In this document: positions 7,249 to 15,438 of the stretch, one piece after another
Layout of the letters: each line of letters opens with the position of its first letter
How positions within the stretch are numbered: the first letter of the stretch is position 1
NCBI RefSeq assembly: GCF_900129935.1
Contig: NZ_FQXJ01000032.1
Location: 1-40,636 of the forward strand
DNA: 40,636 nt
Direction of reading: 5' to 3'
Source of the DNA: Desulfosporosinus lacus DSM 15449
Lineage (GTDB): Bacteria; Bacillota; Desulfitobacteriia; Desulfitobacteriales; Desulfitobacteriaceae
Notes under the pieces: model-generated
What the model saw: only the letters and a program-made list of their open reading frames with translations
Databases searched by the model: none
What the model was told of the DNA's origin: nothing
Program-made: the position numbers and the translations under genes

Positions 7249-8055
7249 ATGAAAAAGTATTTTAGAATAGCTGGATTAGAAGCAATCCTGCTCTGTCTGA
7301 TTCTCGTGCTGGCAGCTTGCGGCGCAGATAAAACGAGTCAGAGCGGTGGTGCAACCCAAAACAAAGGGAATGCGCAGAATGAACCTTCTATTAATCTCGG
7401 AGAGGATTTAAAGTGGCCAAAGGATCTTATGGGGAATCTCCCTGAACCCAAAGGGAAAATCACCGCTGTCATTAGGGATGAAGCAACAAAGCAATGCACG
7501 GTGACCTTTGTAGAAATGTCCAAAGAAGAGGCTGGTGCGTATGCGAAAAAGATTGAGGAACTTGGCTATGCGGGAGGTTTGAAGGTAGCTGCTGACGATC
7601 TGATCTCCGCAAACGGCGAGGATACAACCGGTGCAAGAGTCGATTTTTTATACAATGTAAGTCCAAAGGAAGGTGTGATCTCCTTCCGGCACAAAGACAC
7701 AGCTAAAGACAGCGCTGGCGGGACATCTTCTGCCAGGCCTGTGGATATGACGGATTTGGCTGCCTGGCCCTCCGAGTATATGATCGGAATTCCTGAGTTG
7801 GAGGGGAAAATTATTGATGTCCTGAAAAACGGCGAGTCTGTTTCCGTGGATTTGGAATATGTCGAAAAAGCCGATTTTGAAAACTACGTAAAACAACTGA
7901 AGGAGAATGGCTATACCCAAGACATCGATGAAACCGGCAGTCTAAGCGCCATTGATTTCAGGGCTTATAACGAAAGCGGCGATTGGGTACACGCTTATTG
8001 GACTTCCGGTGAAGATAAAAATCTGGCAAGCGTAATTATGGAAAAAGTGAAATAA
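7249..8055 (+). CDS. Lipoprotein with two tandem related domains
   Basis: This is a 268-residue secreted lipoprotein. The signal peptide is MKKYFRIAGLEAILLCLILV ending in lipobox LAAC, the Cys being the lipid-modified residue. The mature part has two similar halves of ~90 residues. The first opens LKWPKDLMGNLPEPKGKITAV and the second LAAWPSEYMIGIPELEGKIIDV, each followed by a beta segment and a helix ending KKIEELGYAGG or KQLKENGYTQD. This repeat resembles the DUF6591-type lipoproteins of clostridia; function unknown. I chose ATG 7249 over ATG 7243 because the GGGGGG ribosome site abuts 7243 but is 6 bases from 7249. Confidence 0.75.
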   Translation: MKKYFRIAGLEAILLCLILVLAACGADKTSQSGGATQNKGNAQNEPSINLGEDLKWPKDLMGNLPEPKGKITAVIRDEATKQCTVTFVEMSKEEAGAYAKKIEELGYAGGLKVAADDLISANGEDTTGARVDFLYNVSPKEGVISFRHKDTAKDSAGGTSSARPVDMTDLAAWPSEYMIGIPELEGKIIDVLKNGESVSVDLEYVEKADFENYVKQLKENGYTQDIDETGSLSAIDFRAYNESGDWVHAYWTSGEDKNLASVIMEKVK

Positions 8056-8061
8056 ACAATT

Positions 8062-8081
8062 TGATTTCCGCTTGGAAATCA
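8062..8081 (+). terminator. Short hairpin between two lipoprotein genes
   Basis: TGATTTCC and GGAAATCA pair perfectly around four bases just after the stop codon. With a short stem and only a distant T5, it is at best a partial terminator or processing site. Confidence 0.35.
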
Positions 8082-8172
8082 GGTTGCCGTATTTTTCCAA
8101 AATAGATGATGACTGGGAAAGATCGGACGGCGGCTAATCAGAATTACTTAAAAAGCACGTGGGGGAGTGAAA

Positions 8173-9819
8173 ATGAAAAAAATACTCGCAATGTCTTTGC
8201 TCTCCATTCTTTTTTTGACCCTTGTCACTGGGTGCAAAAGCAGCGAATTGTCAGAACAGGAACCGGTACAAATAAATGATTTGGGCGATGTGTCCTTCAC
8301 ATTAAGTAAAACAACCGTATCGGAGGAATACAGACCGTCCCAGGGAGCGAAAACCTTGAGCCTCGCCGATCCGGACGGAAACGAATGGCAGCTTGTAATT
8401 CCGCAGAATGCATTGATGTATGACGAAACAATATCGATGCAGTTGGTAAGTGATGTCAAGCAGGATGTCTTAAATGGAAACAAAATCGGAGGTGTGGTGC
8501 TGAAACCAGAAGGGCTGCATTTTATCAATCCTGTTTATCTCAATGTAAGGGGGCCCCTCGTATCTGAGCAGTCTTGTGTGTTAGGAGGGACATCTGAGGG
8601 AAAGGCTTTAAATTTTTCAAAAGCAGTATTTTCCAATAATACCCTTATTGCCGAAATTGAGCATTTTTCTTCCTACTTCACCTACACGCCAACCTCGGAG
8701 CAGGAGCTGCAGGAGCTTGCTGAAAAAGCAGAGGCAGACTATGCCGAAACAATCAAAGAAGTAAAGGCTTTTTTAAAAACGCCTGTTTCCGTTCCTCCCA
8801 TTCCGCCCAATTTTGAATTTACCTGCGACATACTGTCGGAAAGGCGGCCGGTCAGTCTCTACATCAGTCTGGTCATGCAGCCGGAAAAGGATTTGATCGT
8901 AAAAATGCTTGCAGCTGGCAACCGAACCCATCTGATGGGCGGCAGTGAAGAATCCATTGAGTATGCGCGGCAATTGCAGGAACGGCTGATCAAAAAGGTG
9001 GACAAATTGATCCGTACCTATAAAAACGACAATGAGAAATTAGTACCGGTGATGAACCTGTCATTTATCGTGCTGAAAGCGGCCCACAGATTGGGGATGG
9101 ACGCCTCTTTTAATCCGTATTTTGAAACTTTCTCCGACTGGATGGAGAGATCCGCCGAAGAGCAGGTCGAAAGGATAAAGAAAAACCACAACTACACGGC
9201 GTTATGCAAGGTAATGGCCTTGCTGCAGGGGAGGGCAATTATAGCTCAGGACTTTAATCAAACCATGGAACTTTCGGAGAAATTCAAGGAGAAGCTGCGG
9301 GATGCTCTCACCTTTACGCTTTCGATTGAAGGGGAAGTGACAGATACGGACAGTGAGGGCGACACATCGGTCTGGAAAACGTCGGGTGAAGTGTTGCTTG
9401 AGTTTGATATGGAGACCTTCACGCATAAAAGACAGTTTTTGACCGGAGGGGGTCAGTGTGAATTTACGGACTACACCTTAAACGGTAAGCGGGATACAAA
9501 GCTTGCAAACTCACCCACTGAAGTAAAGGCGCATGCTTATCTCATAAGTACCGATAAAGATAAATACGAAATAAAGCTGTCAATAAACAGAATAGCTCCT
9601 GACACAATTAATTACACAGCGTCAGATGGATTTCAGTTTTCATTAAACGGCAACCATTACCTTTACGCTAATCTTTTCTCAGAAAACTATGATGGAATAA
9701 ACTTTTCAATACCTATGAATTTAAAAAATGGCTTAGATCAAATGACAGAAGCTATCAGAGGCACAGAAGAAAGCAGCACGGGTATTTACGAGTTTACGCT
9801 CAAGCATACGCCAAGATAG
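8173..9819 (+). CDS. Large lipoprotein with a ZU5-like N-terminal region
   Basis: This is a 548-residue exported lipoprotein. The signal is MKKILAMSLLSILFLTLVTG with lipobox LVTGC. Residues ~40-160 (SLADPDGNEWQLVIPQNAL, then GVVLKPEGLHFINPVYLNV) resemble ZU5-type beta-sandwiches. The middle is mostly helical and charged (ELQELAEKAEADYAETIKEV). The last ~170 residues look like beta-rich sequence with Ser/Thr-rich repeats of strands. No enzyme motif was seen. ATG 8173 is preferred over GTG 8167 because the GGGGGAG site is then 5 bases away. It lies inside the lipoprotein/sortase run and may form part of a surface complex with its neighbours. Confidence 0.7.
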   Translation: MKKILAMSLLSILFLTLVTGCKSSELSEQEPVQINDLGDVSFTLSKTTVSEEYRPSQGAKTLSLADPDGNEWQLVIPQNALMYDETISMQLVSDVKQDVLNGNKIGGVVLKPEGLHFINPVYLNVRGPLVSEQSCVLGGTSEGKALNFSKAVFSNNTLIAEIEHFSSYFTYTPTSEQELQELAEKAEADYAETIKEVKAFLKTPVSVPPIPPNFEFTCDILSERRPVSLYISLVMQPEKDLIVKMLAAGNRTHLMGGSEESIEYARQLQERLIKKVDKLIRTYKNDNEKLVPVMNLSFIVLKAAHRLGMDASFNPYFETFSDWMERSAEEQVERIKKNHNYTALCKVMALLQGRAIIAQDFNQTMELSEKFKEKLRDALTFTLSIEGEVTDTDSEGDTSVWKTSGEVLLEFDMETFTHKRQFLTGGGQCEFTDYTLNGKRDTKLANSPTEVKAHAYLISTDKDKYEIKLSINRIAPDTINYTASDGFQFSLNGNHYLYANLFSENYDGINFSIPMNLKNGLDQMTEAIRGTEESSTGIYEFTLKHTPR

Positions 9820-9905
9820 GGAGTGCGAAATGGATTAGGGATTCATTCTCCTCTGTTTTTACTGACAGAAGAGAATACCAAATAAATTTGAAAAGGAGAA
9901 TCATT

Positions 9906-10685
9906 ATGAGAAAAAGATCCTTTAAAACCCTTACCTCTTTGGCGGCGGCGCTTATCATGACCGCCTTGTTTTCCACCACCGCCTTCGCGGCACTTCCAGA
10001 GGGTGTTCCCGGAGCAATTGAGCCGCCCATGGTGGAAAAAATCGAGCCTAAAAACGATGAGAGCGGTAAGCCTTATTTTTTGCTGGAAGTGAAGATACCT
10101 CAAAGCGTTCTGGAACTTGACAAGACCCGCCCCACCGATGGCGCCGTATTCCTTGACTACTATGTGAGTATCGACAAGGGAGCGTTTGAGAAATGGGACG
10201 GAGGATATCTGGATGTCATTACAGAGAACGAAGATGCCTCTGTGGCTGGGAAATCCGGCAGCTATCAGGTCAGCGTTTACCCTGTGATAGATGAAAGTGT
10301 CAGTGCGATCGATATCTCCAAGCATACCTACGATTTAAAACTGCAGCTCTTTTATCAATACTACTATGGAGAGGGCGCTGGCGAGTGGGACTATATCTAC
10401 TCGGCATTTTCCAACCAGGTGGCGATTGGAGCAGTCCCGCCTCAGAAGCCGGCAGACCAGCCACAAACAGCGCCAAAGCCGGAACAACAAACTCCCTCTG
10501 TAACTCCCGCTGTAGCTCCCTCTCTAGCTCAATCCTCCGTAGTTCCGGTGGACAAAACGGAAACCAAGCTCGACGATGTGCCTAAGACCGGCGATGATAG
10601 TCTACTGTATCTTGTGTTCCCTGCAGCGAATCTTTTGCTTGGAGCAACGGTCATTTTTGCCAAACGTGCTCTCAAAAAAGCATAA
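9906..10685 (+). CDS. Sortase-anchored surface protein (VPKTG signal)
   Basis: This 259-residue protein has all parts of a wall-anchored protein. It has a signal peptide (MRKRSFKTLTSLAAALIMTA, cleavage near AFAA) and a beta-rich ectodomain of ~165 residues. A Pro/Gln/Thr/Ala-rich spacer follows (residues ~180-225), then the sorting signal VPKTGDDS, a hydrophobic span (LLYLVFPAANLLLGATVIF) and a positive tail (AKRALKKA). VPKTG is a variant of LPXTG. The next gene, 23 bp on, is a class B sortase, most likely the enzyme that anchors it. ATG 9906 follows AAAAGGAGAATCATT. No ligand or enzyme domain recognised. Confidence 0.85.
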   Translation: MRKRSFKTLTSLAAALIMTALFSTTAFAALPEGVPGAIEPPMVEKIEPKNDESGKPYFLLEVKIPQSVLELDKTRPTDGAVFLDYYVSIDKGAFEKWDGGYLDVITENEDASVAGKSGSYQVSVYPVIDESVSAIDISKHTYDLKLQLFYQYYYGEGAGEWDYIYSAFSNQVAIGAVPPQKPADQPQTAPKPEQQTPSVTPAVAPSLAQSSVVPVDKTETKLDDVPKTGDDSLLYLVFPAANLLLGATVIFAKRALKKA

Positions 10686-10708
10686 TATATAGAAAATGCA
10701 GAAAGGCG

Positions 10709-11530
10709 GTGGTCGGCATAAAACGTAAACTGTGGATTATCGCCGCCGTCATTTCTGCCTCTCTGTTCGCCGTATGTGCGGGAATTTTGGCAAGCAGTTT
10801 TATGGAACATAGAGCGCTGCAATGGGAAATGGATGCCCTGAGGAAGGCAAAAAGCACCGCCGCAATGTCGCCATGCGATATGCCGAAGGCTTTTCTACCG
10901 GAGCCATCCTCCGCCCTGTTACCACAGCACCCTGTCATACTTCCGGGGCTAAAAATGCTATACGAGCAAAACAACGACATGATCGGTTGGCTTGCGATTG
11001 ACGGCACGGAAATTGATTACCCTGTTATGCAAACGCCTGATAATGAGGGGTACTATCTTGACAGAGGCTTTGATAAGAATGCCAAAAAAAATGGTCTGCC
11101 AATTTTGGACACAGCCTGTGATTTTATGTGGCCGAGCGACAATCTGATCATCCATGGTCACAATATGAGAAACGGAGCGATGTTTGCAGGGCTGTTCGCC
11201 TATAAGGACGAAATGTTTTGCAGGGAGCATCCGTTCATCCGTTTCGATACCCTATACCGCCCAGGTAATTACCGCATTGTCGCTGTGTTTTATTCCAAGG
11301 TATACAATAAAACCGAGCAGGTATTTAAGTATTATCAGTTCACAGATGCCGAGGATCAGGAAAGCTACAATCAATTTATTAAAAGCATCAAGGCGCTGTC
11401 GCTGTATGACACCGGAAGTGTTCCTGAATATGGCGATGAACTTATTACGCTGTCCACATGCAGTTATCACACAGAAAATGGGCGTTTTGTCGTGGTAGCA
11501 AAAAGAGACGCAGAAGACGAGATGAGGTAA
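10709..11530 (+). CDS. Class B sortase
   Basis: This 273-residue cysteine transpeptidase is anchored by an N-terminal membrane segment (residues ~9-30, IIAAVISASLFAVCAGILAS). Class B features are NNDMIGWLAIDGTEIDYPVMQ, then YYLDRGFDKNAKKNGLPILD, the catalytic His151 in IIHGHNMRNGAMFAGL, Cys251 in ITLSTCSYH, and Arg in GRFVVVAKR (~266). It should cleave the VPKTG protein encoded just upstream and join it to peptidoglycan. The start is GTG; AAAGG lies only 2 bases before it, so the exact start is uncertain. Pairing of one sortase with one adjacent substrate is typical of dedicated sortases. Confidence 0.93.
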   Translation: MVGIKRKLWIIAAVISASLFAVCAGILASSFMEHRALQWEMDALRKAKSTAAMSPCDMPKAFLPEPSSALLPQHPVILPGLKMLYEQNNDMIGWLAIDGTEIDYPVMQTPDNEGYYLDRGFDKNAKKNGLPILDTACDFMWPSDNLIIHGHNMRNGAMFAGLFAYKDEMFCREHPFIRFDTLYRPGNYRIVAVFYSKVYNKTEQVFKYYQFTDAEDQESYNQFIKSIKALSLYDTGSVPEYGDELITLSTCSYHTENGRFVVVAKRDAEDEMR

Positions 11531-11579
11531 ATGCCGCTTAGATATGAACGATCTTAATAAGAACGAGGTGAAACGACTG

Positions 11580-12278
11580 ATGAAACATAAGATGATTGCG
11601 GTAACACTGATGCTCTGTTTTATGTTCTCTCTCTCGGGATGCGGGGAAACAGTCACGGGAAAGGATAGTGAGGGTGTAGAACAACCTACCGCTGAAGGCG
11701 GTTGGGTTATTAAAATCGATCAAACTATAACGGCTCCGTATATGGGCAGTTTAGGTGGGCAGAGCGAAATTATGTCGGAAAACATAATGAGGATGATTGC
11801 CACCAACCATAACGATTCCCCTTATGATGGCCAATTTACCGGGACAGCTTATATTACCAGTTTCACTGATATGAAGAAAAAATTGGAGGATCCGGAAAAT
11901 ATCGATTTCTTAGAGTATAAGACCAGCCATGAGGCACATGGTTTTACATTTGTATTGAAACCAACTGATCTTGCCGCTCTTACACAAGACGATAAAATAG
12001 ATGAAAGACTTGCTGATGTGTCTACGGCCGAGTTCCTTATGCCCACAAAAGGAGAAAATCCAGCCACTGTAAAAGGTTCTGCAGGGGGTTACCAATTTGC
12101 ATGGGGTGATAAGCTGGATTTTTCGCTTACATGTGTTATGCAGCAAACAAATAATATAATTGAGCTTGAAACAGATATGTTTGGAATCTTTGTAGGAACG
12201 ATTAAAAGATTGAGCGAGGACGAATTAGATTTTGAAATAGCACCGCTTACACCTTCTGAGTCGGCGAAAACACAATAA
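11580..12278 (+). CDS. Lipoprotein of unknown function
   Basis: This 232-residue lipoprotein starts MKHKMIAVTLMLCFMFSLSG with lipobox LSGC. The mature domain is beta-rich (GGWVIKIDQTITAPYMGSLG, FAWGDKLDFSLTCVMQQTNN) and has no motif that I recognise. ATG 11580 is chosen over ATG 11544 because it has GAGGTG upstream at workable spacing and places the signal peptide at the very N-terminus. It starts 49 bp after the sortase gene and is last in the run, closed by the hairpin at 12291. Confidence 0.65.
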   Translation: MKHKMIAVTLMLCFMFSLSGCGETVTGKDSEGVEQPTAEGGWVIKIDQTITAPYMGSLGGQSEIMSENIMRMIATNHNDSPYDGQFTGTAYITSFTDMKKKLEDPENIDFLEYKTSHEAHGFTFVLKPTDLAALTQDDKIDERLADVSTAEFLMPTKGENPATVKGSAGGYQFAWGDKLDFSLTCVMQQTNNIIELETDMFGIFVGTIKRLSEDELDFEIAPLTPSESAKTQ

Positions 12279-12290
12279 TTCAACAATTAG

Positions 12291-12312
12291 GGTCCTGCCA
12301 AAAGGCAGGGAC
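12291..12312 (+). terminator. Hairpin closing the sortase gene run
   Basis: GTCCTGCC and GGCAGGGAC pair (one bulge) around AAAA, 13 bases after the lipoprotein stop. There is no T-tract, so termination strength is uncertain. Confidence 0.45.
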
Positions 12313-12394
12313 TGAAAGCCAAAGGATCTACGCGCTCACCAAGCGCTATGATAGACTGGCTGCCGAAAGTTACACGTAAAAACAGGGGGGCATA

Positions 12395-12418
12395 ATGATG
12401 TCTGTGGACATTCAGTGA
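12395..12418 (+). CDS. Possible 7-residue leader peptide of an attenuator
   Basis: A tiny frame, ATG ATG to TGA, encodes MMSVDIQ. GGGGGG stands 4 bases before the first ATG, a better ribosome site than many full genes here have. The stop codon lies inside the base of the first attenuator hairpin (12414-12438), so a ribosome stalled or terminating here would change folding downstream. Leader peptides of this kind precede ribosome-protection and methyltransferase resistance genes. No expression evidence can be seen. Confidence 0.5.
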   Translation: MMSVDIQ

Positions 12419-12503
12419 AAAGGCAGCTCCTTTTCACTTTTGAAAACAATGAGAGAGTAAAATTTGCTGAAATAGCAAATTTTACTCTCTTACTTGTTTT
12501 TAT
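12414..12503 (+). promoter_or_regulatory. Tandem-hairpin transcription attenuator
   Basis: Hairpin 1 pairs AGTGAAAAGG (12414-12423) with CCTTTTCACT (12429-12438), 10 bp perfect, and includes the leader peptide stop. Hairpin 2 pairs 12452-12468 with 12474-12490, 17 bp perfect, loop GAAAT, followed by a T-rich tract (TACTTGTTTTTA) typical of termination. It lies ~230 bp before the ribosome-protection-like gene. The layout suggests that a drug-slowed ribosome on the leader alters folding and lets transcription through; regulation itself is inferred. Confidence 0.6.
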
Positions 12504-12732
12504 GGACACCAAAAAGGGGTTCTTGTCGTTCTTTTCAATAGCCACTAGTTTTTTATGATTGGCACATAGATTCATACCTCTGTGACCTGATGAAGGGCTT
12601 TTGGTTATGTTTCTCACGATAAAATTGTCAAATGCCAAACTTACTAGTATCATAATAATGGATACGTGACATTCAGGCCTAAAGGGGCTGTGATTTTGAG
12701 AAACTGACAAACAGAAGGATTTGAAATAGATT

Positions 12733-15378
12733 ATGGGCAAATTAGTCATTGGAATATTAGCACATGTGGATGCAGGCAAGACGACATTGTCTGAAAGTCT
12801 GCTTTATCTGAGCGGAAAAATAGGCAGATTAGGCAGGGTGGACAATAAGGATGCTTATTTAGATACCTATGATCTAGAGAGAGCAAGAGGAATCACCATT
12901 TTCTCCAAGCAGGCGATCTTCGAAATAGGTGAGACTCAGATTACCTTACTAGATACCCCGGGACACGTAGATTTTTCGGCTGAAATGGAGAGAACACTTC
13001 AGGTGCTGGATTATGCCATTTTAGTGATAAGCGGTGCGGATGGGGTGCAGGGGCATACCAAAACACTATGGCGGCTCCTTCACACGTATAGGATACCGGT
13101 TTTTCTATTCATCAATAAGATGGATCAGAATGGGACGGATAAGGACAAGTTAATGAAAGAATTGAAAAATCAGTTGGATGATGGGTGTATTGAATTTGGA
13201 GAAGTACAGACGGAGGATTTCTATGACCAACTGGCCATGTGTGAAGAAATAATGATGGAAACCTTTCTGGCAACGGGACATATTGAAACTTCCCAGATTA
13301 AAAGAGCGGTCACTGGGCGCAAAGTTTTCCCCTGCTTTTTTGGTTCCGCTTTAAAATTAGAGGGCGTTGAGCAATTTATGCAGGGTATTGTGAAGTATGC
13401 CATGACCCCTTCTTATCCCGATCAATTCGGGGCTAAAATATTCAAAGTAGCAAGAGACGAGCAGGGGAACCGTCTTACGTATATGAAGCTTACAGGTGGA
13501 AGACTCAAGGTGAAAGATGTCTTAACGAATAAGATCTGGAAAGAGAAAGTTAATCAAATTCGTATCTATTCCGGACAGAAATTCGAGGCAGTGAATGAGA
13601 TAGAGGCAGGTTCTGTATGCTCAGTAACAGGACTTAGCCAAGCCAGGCCCGGAGAAGGTTTAGGGATAGAGGAAGCTTCAGATACTCCAGTATTGGAACC
13701 CGTGCTGTCCTATCAGATTCTTCTGCCCCAAGGGTGTGACCCAAGAGTGATGCTTCCTAAGCTGCGTCAGATTGAAGAGGAAGAGCCGGAACTTCATATT
13801 GGCTGGGATGAACAGCTGCAGGAAATACAGGCACAGATTATGGGAGAGGTACAGATTGAAATTCTGCAGAGTCTTATACAAAGCCGTTTTGGTGTGGGTG
13901 TGGCCTTCGATGAAGGAAGGATTGTCTATAAGGAGACGATTGCTAATGTCGTCGAAGGGGTGGGGCACTTCGAGCCCTTGCGTCATTATGCGGAGGTCCA
14001 CCTGATACTCACGCCGGGTGAGCCGGGAAGCGGTCTGCAGTTTGGGGCGGAATGCAGTGAGGATAGCTTAAGTAAAAGCTGGCAAAGGCTTATTTTAACC
14101 CATCTGGAAGAAAAGGCCCATAAAGGAGTTCTGACTGGGGCGGCAATCACAGATATGAAAATAACTTTAGTTTCAGGTCGAGCACACAATAAACATACCG
14201 ATGGAGGAGACTTTAGAGAGGCTACCTATCGTGCAGTGCGCCAGGGGTTAAAGGAGGCTAAGTCCATATTGCTGGAGCCGTTTTATGCTTTTCAGCTGGA
14301 ATTGCCCGCAAAAATGGTGGGAAGAGCTATGAGTGACATCGAGAAAATGGACGGCACGTGCGAAATATCCGAGACCAATGGTGAGACAGCAGTTCTGATG
14401 GGGAGTGCCCCCGTTGTAACCATGAGGAATTATCAGAAAGAGGTAATGGCCTACACCAAAGGACTGGGCAGGTTGTTTTGCAGCCTGAAAGGGTACGAGC
14501 CATGCCATAATGCAGACGAGGTCATAGAAAATACCGGCTATGATTCGGAAAGGGACCTGGTAAATCCGACAGGATCGGTATTCTGTGCCCATGGTTCGGG
14601 CTTTTTGGTGGAATGGGATGCCGTCAAGGATTATATGCATGTTGAAAGCTATCTTCGGCAAGAAGACTCGTCGATAGAAACAGCCCTAAACCAGGCCTCA
14701 TACACTGAAGAGCGGTGGATCAGTTTAGAGGAGATTGACCAAATTATCAATAAAACTTTCTATGCAAACCAAGGGAAGAAATCTGCCTGGAAAACCCGCA
14801 AAACAGCCCGGGACAGTTATTATGAACCGGTTACCTATGTCGGAGAGAAGGAAAACAAAGAAGAGTATCTCCTTGTGGACGGTTATAATATTATCCACGC
14901 ATGGCCTGAACTGAAAGAGCTTGCAGAGGATAATATGGATGGTGCCAGAATGAAATTGATTGATACTCTAAGTAATTATCAGGGGATTCGAAAATGCCGG
15001 ATTATTGTTGTGTTTGATGCTTATCGTGTTCAGGGGCATTTTGAGGAAGTAATGGACTATCATAATATCCATTTGGTATATACCAGGGAGGCACAAACGG
15101 CGGACCAGTATATCGAAAAGTTCGCCTATGTTAATCAGAAGAAATATAATATTACAGTTGCAACCTCAGATGGTTTACAGCAACTCATTATCAGGGGGGC
15201 GGGAGGCGCCTTATTATCCGCCAGAGAACTGAAGGTTGAGATCGAAGGGGCTAATGAAAGACTAAAGCAGGAATATCAAGAGGCAAAGGGAATAGATCGT
15301 AATTATCTGGTAGATGCATTGTCTCCTGTCGCGAAACAGCAGATTAAAGAAATAGTTAACAAAGAAAATGATCAGTAA
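12733..15378 (+). CDS. TetM/EF-G-like translational GTPase fused to a YacP/Rae1-like NYN nuclease
   Basis: This is an 881-residue protein. Residues 1-~660 are a full ribosome-protection-type GTPase: G1 AHVDAGKTT (10-18), RGITI, G3 DTPGHVDF, G4 NKMD, G5 GSALK, then the EF-G-like domains. The domain IV segment SGRAHNKHTDGGDFREATYR differs from the TetM loop and is nearer OtrA-like or uncharacterised relatives. Residues ~705-870 are a PIN-like NYN domain of the YacP/Rae1 family with all acidic positions: LLVDGYNIIH, VVFDAY, TADQYIEKF, VATSDGLQQL, then LLSARELKVEI. B. subtilis Rae1 cuts mRNA in the ribosomal A site. The fusion would bring a nuclease to the factor site; drug resistance is possible, not shown. 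ATG lies ~13 bases after AAGGA. An attenuator precedes it. Confidence 0.9.
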   Translation: MGKLVIGILAHVDAGKTTLSESLLYLSGKIGRLGRVDNKDAYLDTYDLERARGITIFSKQAIFEIGETQITLLDTPGHVDFSAEMERTLQVLDYAILVISGADGVQGHTKTLWRLLHTYRIPVFLFINKMDQNGTDKDKLMKELKNQLDDGCIEFGEVQTEDFYDQLAMCEEIMMETFLATGHIETSQIKRAVTGRKVFPCFFGSALKLEGVEQFMQGIVKYAMTPSYPDQFGAKIFKVARDEQGNRLTYMKLTGGRLKVKDVLTNKIWKEKVNQIRIYSGQKFEAVNEIEAGSVCSVTGLSQARPGEGLGIEEASDTPVLEPVLSYQILLPQGCDPRVMLPKLRQIEEEEPELHIGWDEQLQEIQAQIMGEVQIEILQSLIQSRFGVGVAFDEGRIVYKETIANVVEGVGHFEPLRHYAEVHLILTPGEPGSGLQFGAECSEDSLSKSWQRLILTHLEEKAHKGVLTGAAITDMKITLVSGRAHNKHTDGGDFREATYRAVRQGLKEAKSILLEPFYAFQLELPAKMVGRAMSDIEKMDGTCEISETNGETAVLMGSAPVVTMRNYQKEVMAYTKGLGRLFCSLKGYEPCHNADEVIENTGYDSERDLVNPTGSVFCAHGSGFLVEWDAVKDYMHVESYLRQEDSSIETALNQASYTEERWISLEEIDQIINKTFYANQGKKSAWKTRKTARDSYYEPVTYVGEKENKEEYLLVDGYNIIHAWPELKELAEDNMDGARMKLIDTLSNYQGIRKCRIIVVFDAYRVQGHFEEVMDYHNIHLVYTREAQTADQYIEKFAYVNQKKYNITVATSDGLQQLIIRGAGGALLSARELKVEIEGANERLKQEYQEAKGIDRNYLVDALSPVAKQQIKEIVNKENDQ

Positions 15379-15415
15379 ATCTTAATCCTCGAAGTCACAG
15401 AGAGGATTAAGATTT
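15377..15415 (+). terminator. Terminator after the GTPase-nuclease gene
   Basis: AAATCTTAATCCTC pairs with GAGGATTAAGATTT, 14 bp perfect, overlapping the stop codon of the upstream gene. It lacks a T-run beyond the stem's own TTT. The next gene starts 23 bp later, so read-through is possible. Confidence 0.6.
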
Positions 15416-15438
15416 CCAGCAGGTTGAGGAGGAAATAT

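Noticed and set aside
9843-10325. Minus-strand open frame of 160 codons across the sortase substrate gene
   Set aside because: It is a shadow of the signal peptide and ectodomain of the wall-anchored protein, with no ribosome site.
12336-12779. Minus-strand open frame of 147 codons across the attenuator
   Set aside because: It covers both hairpins and the start of the GTPase gene, and no family or start signal supports it. The plus-strand attenuator explains the region better.
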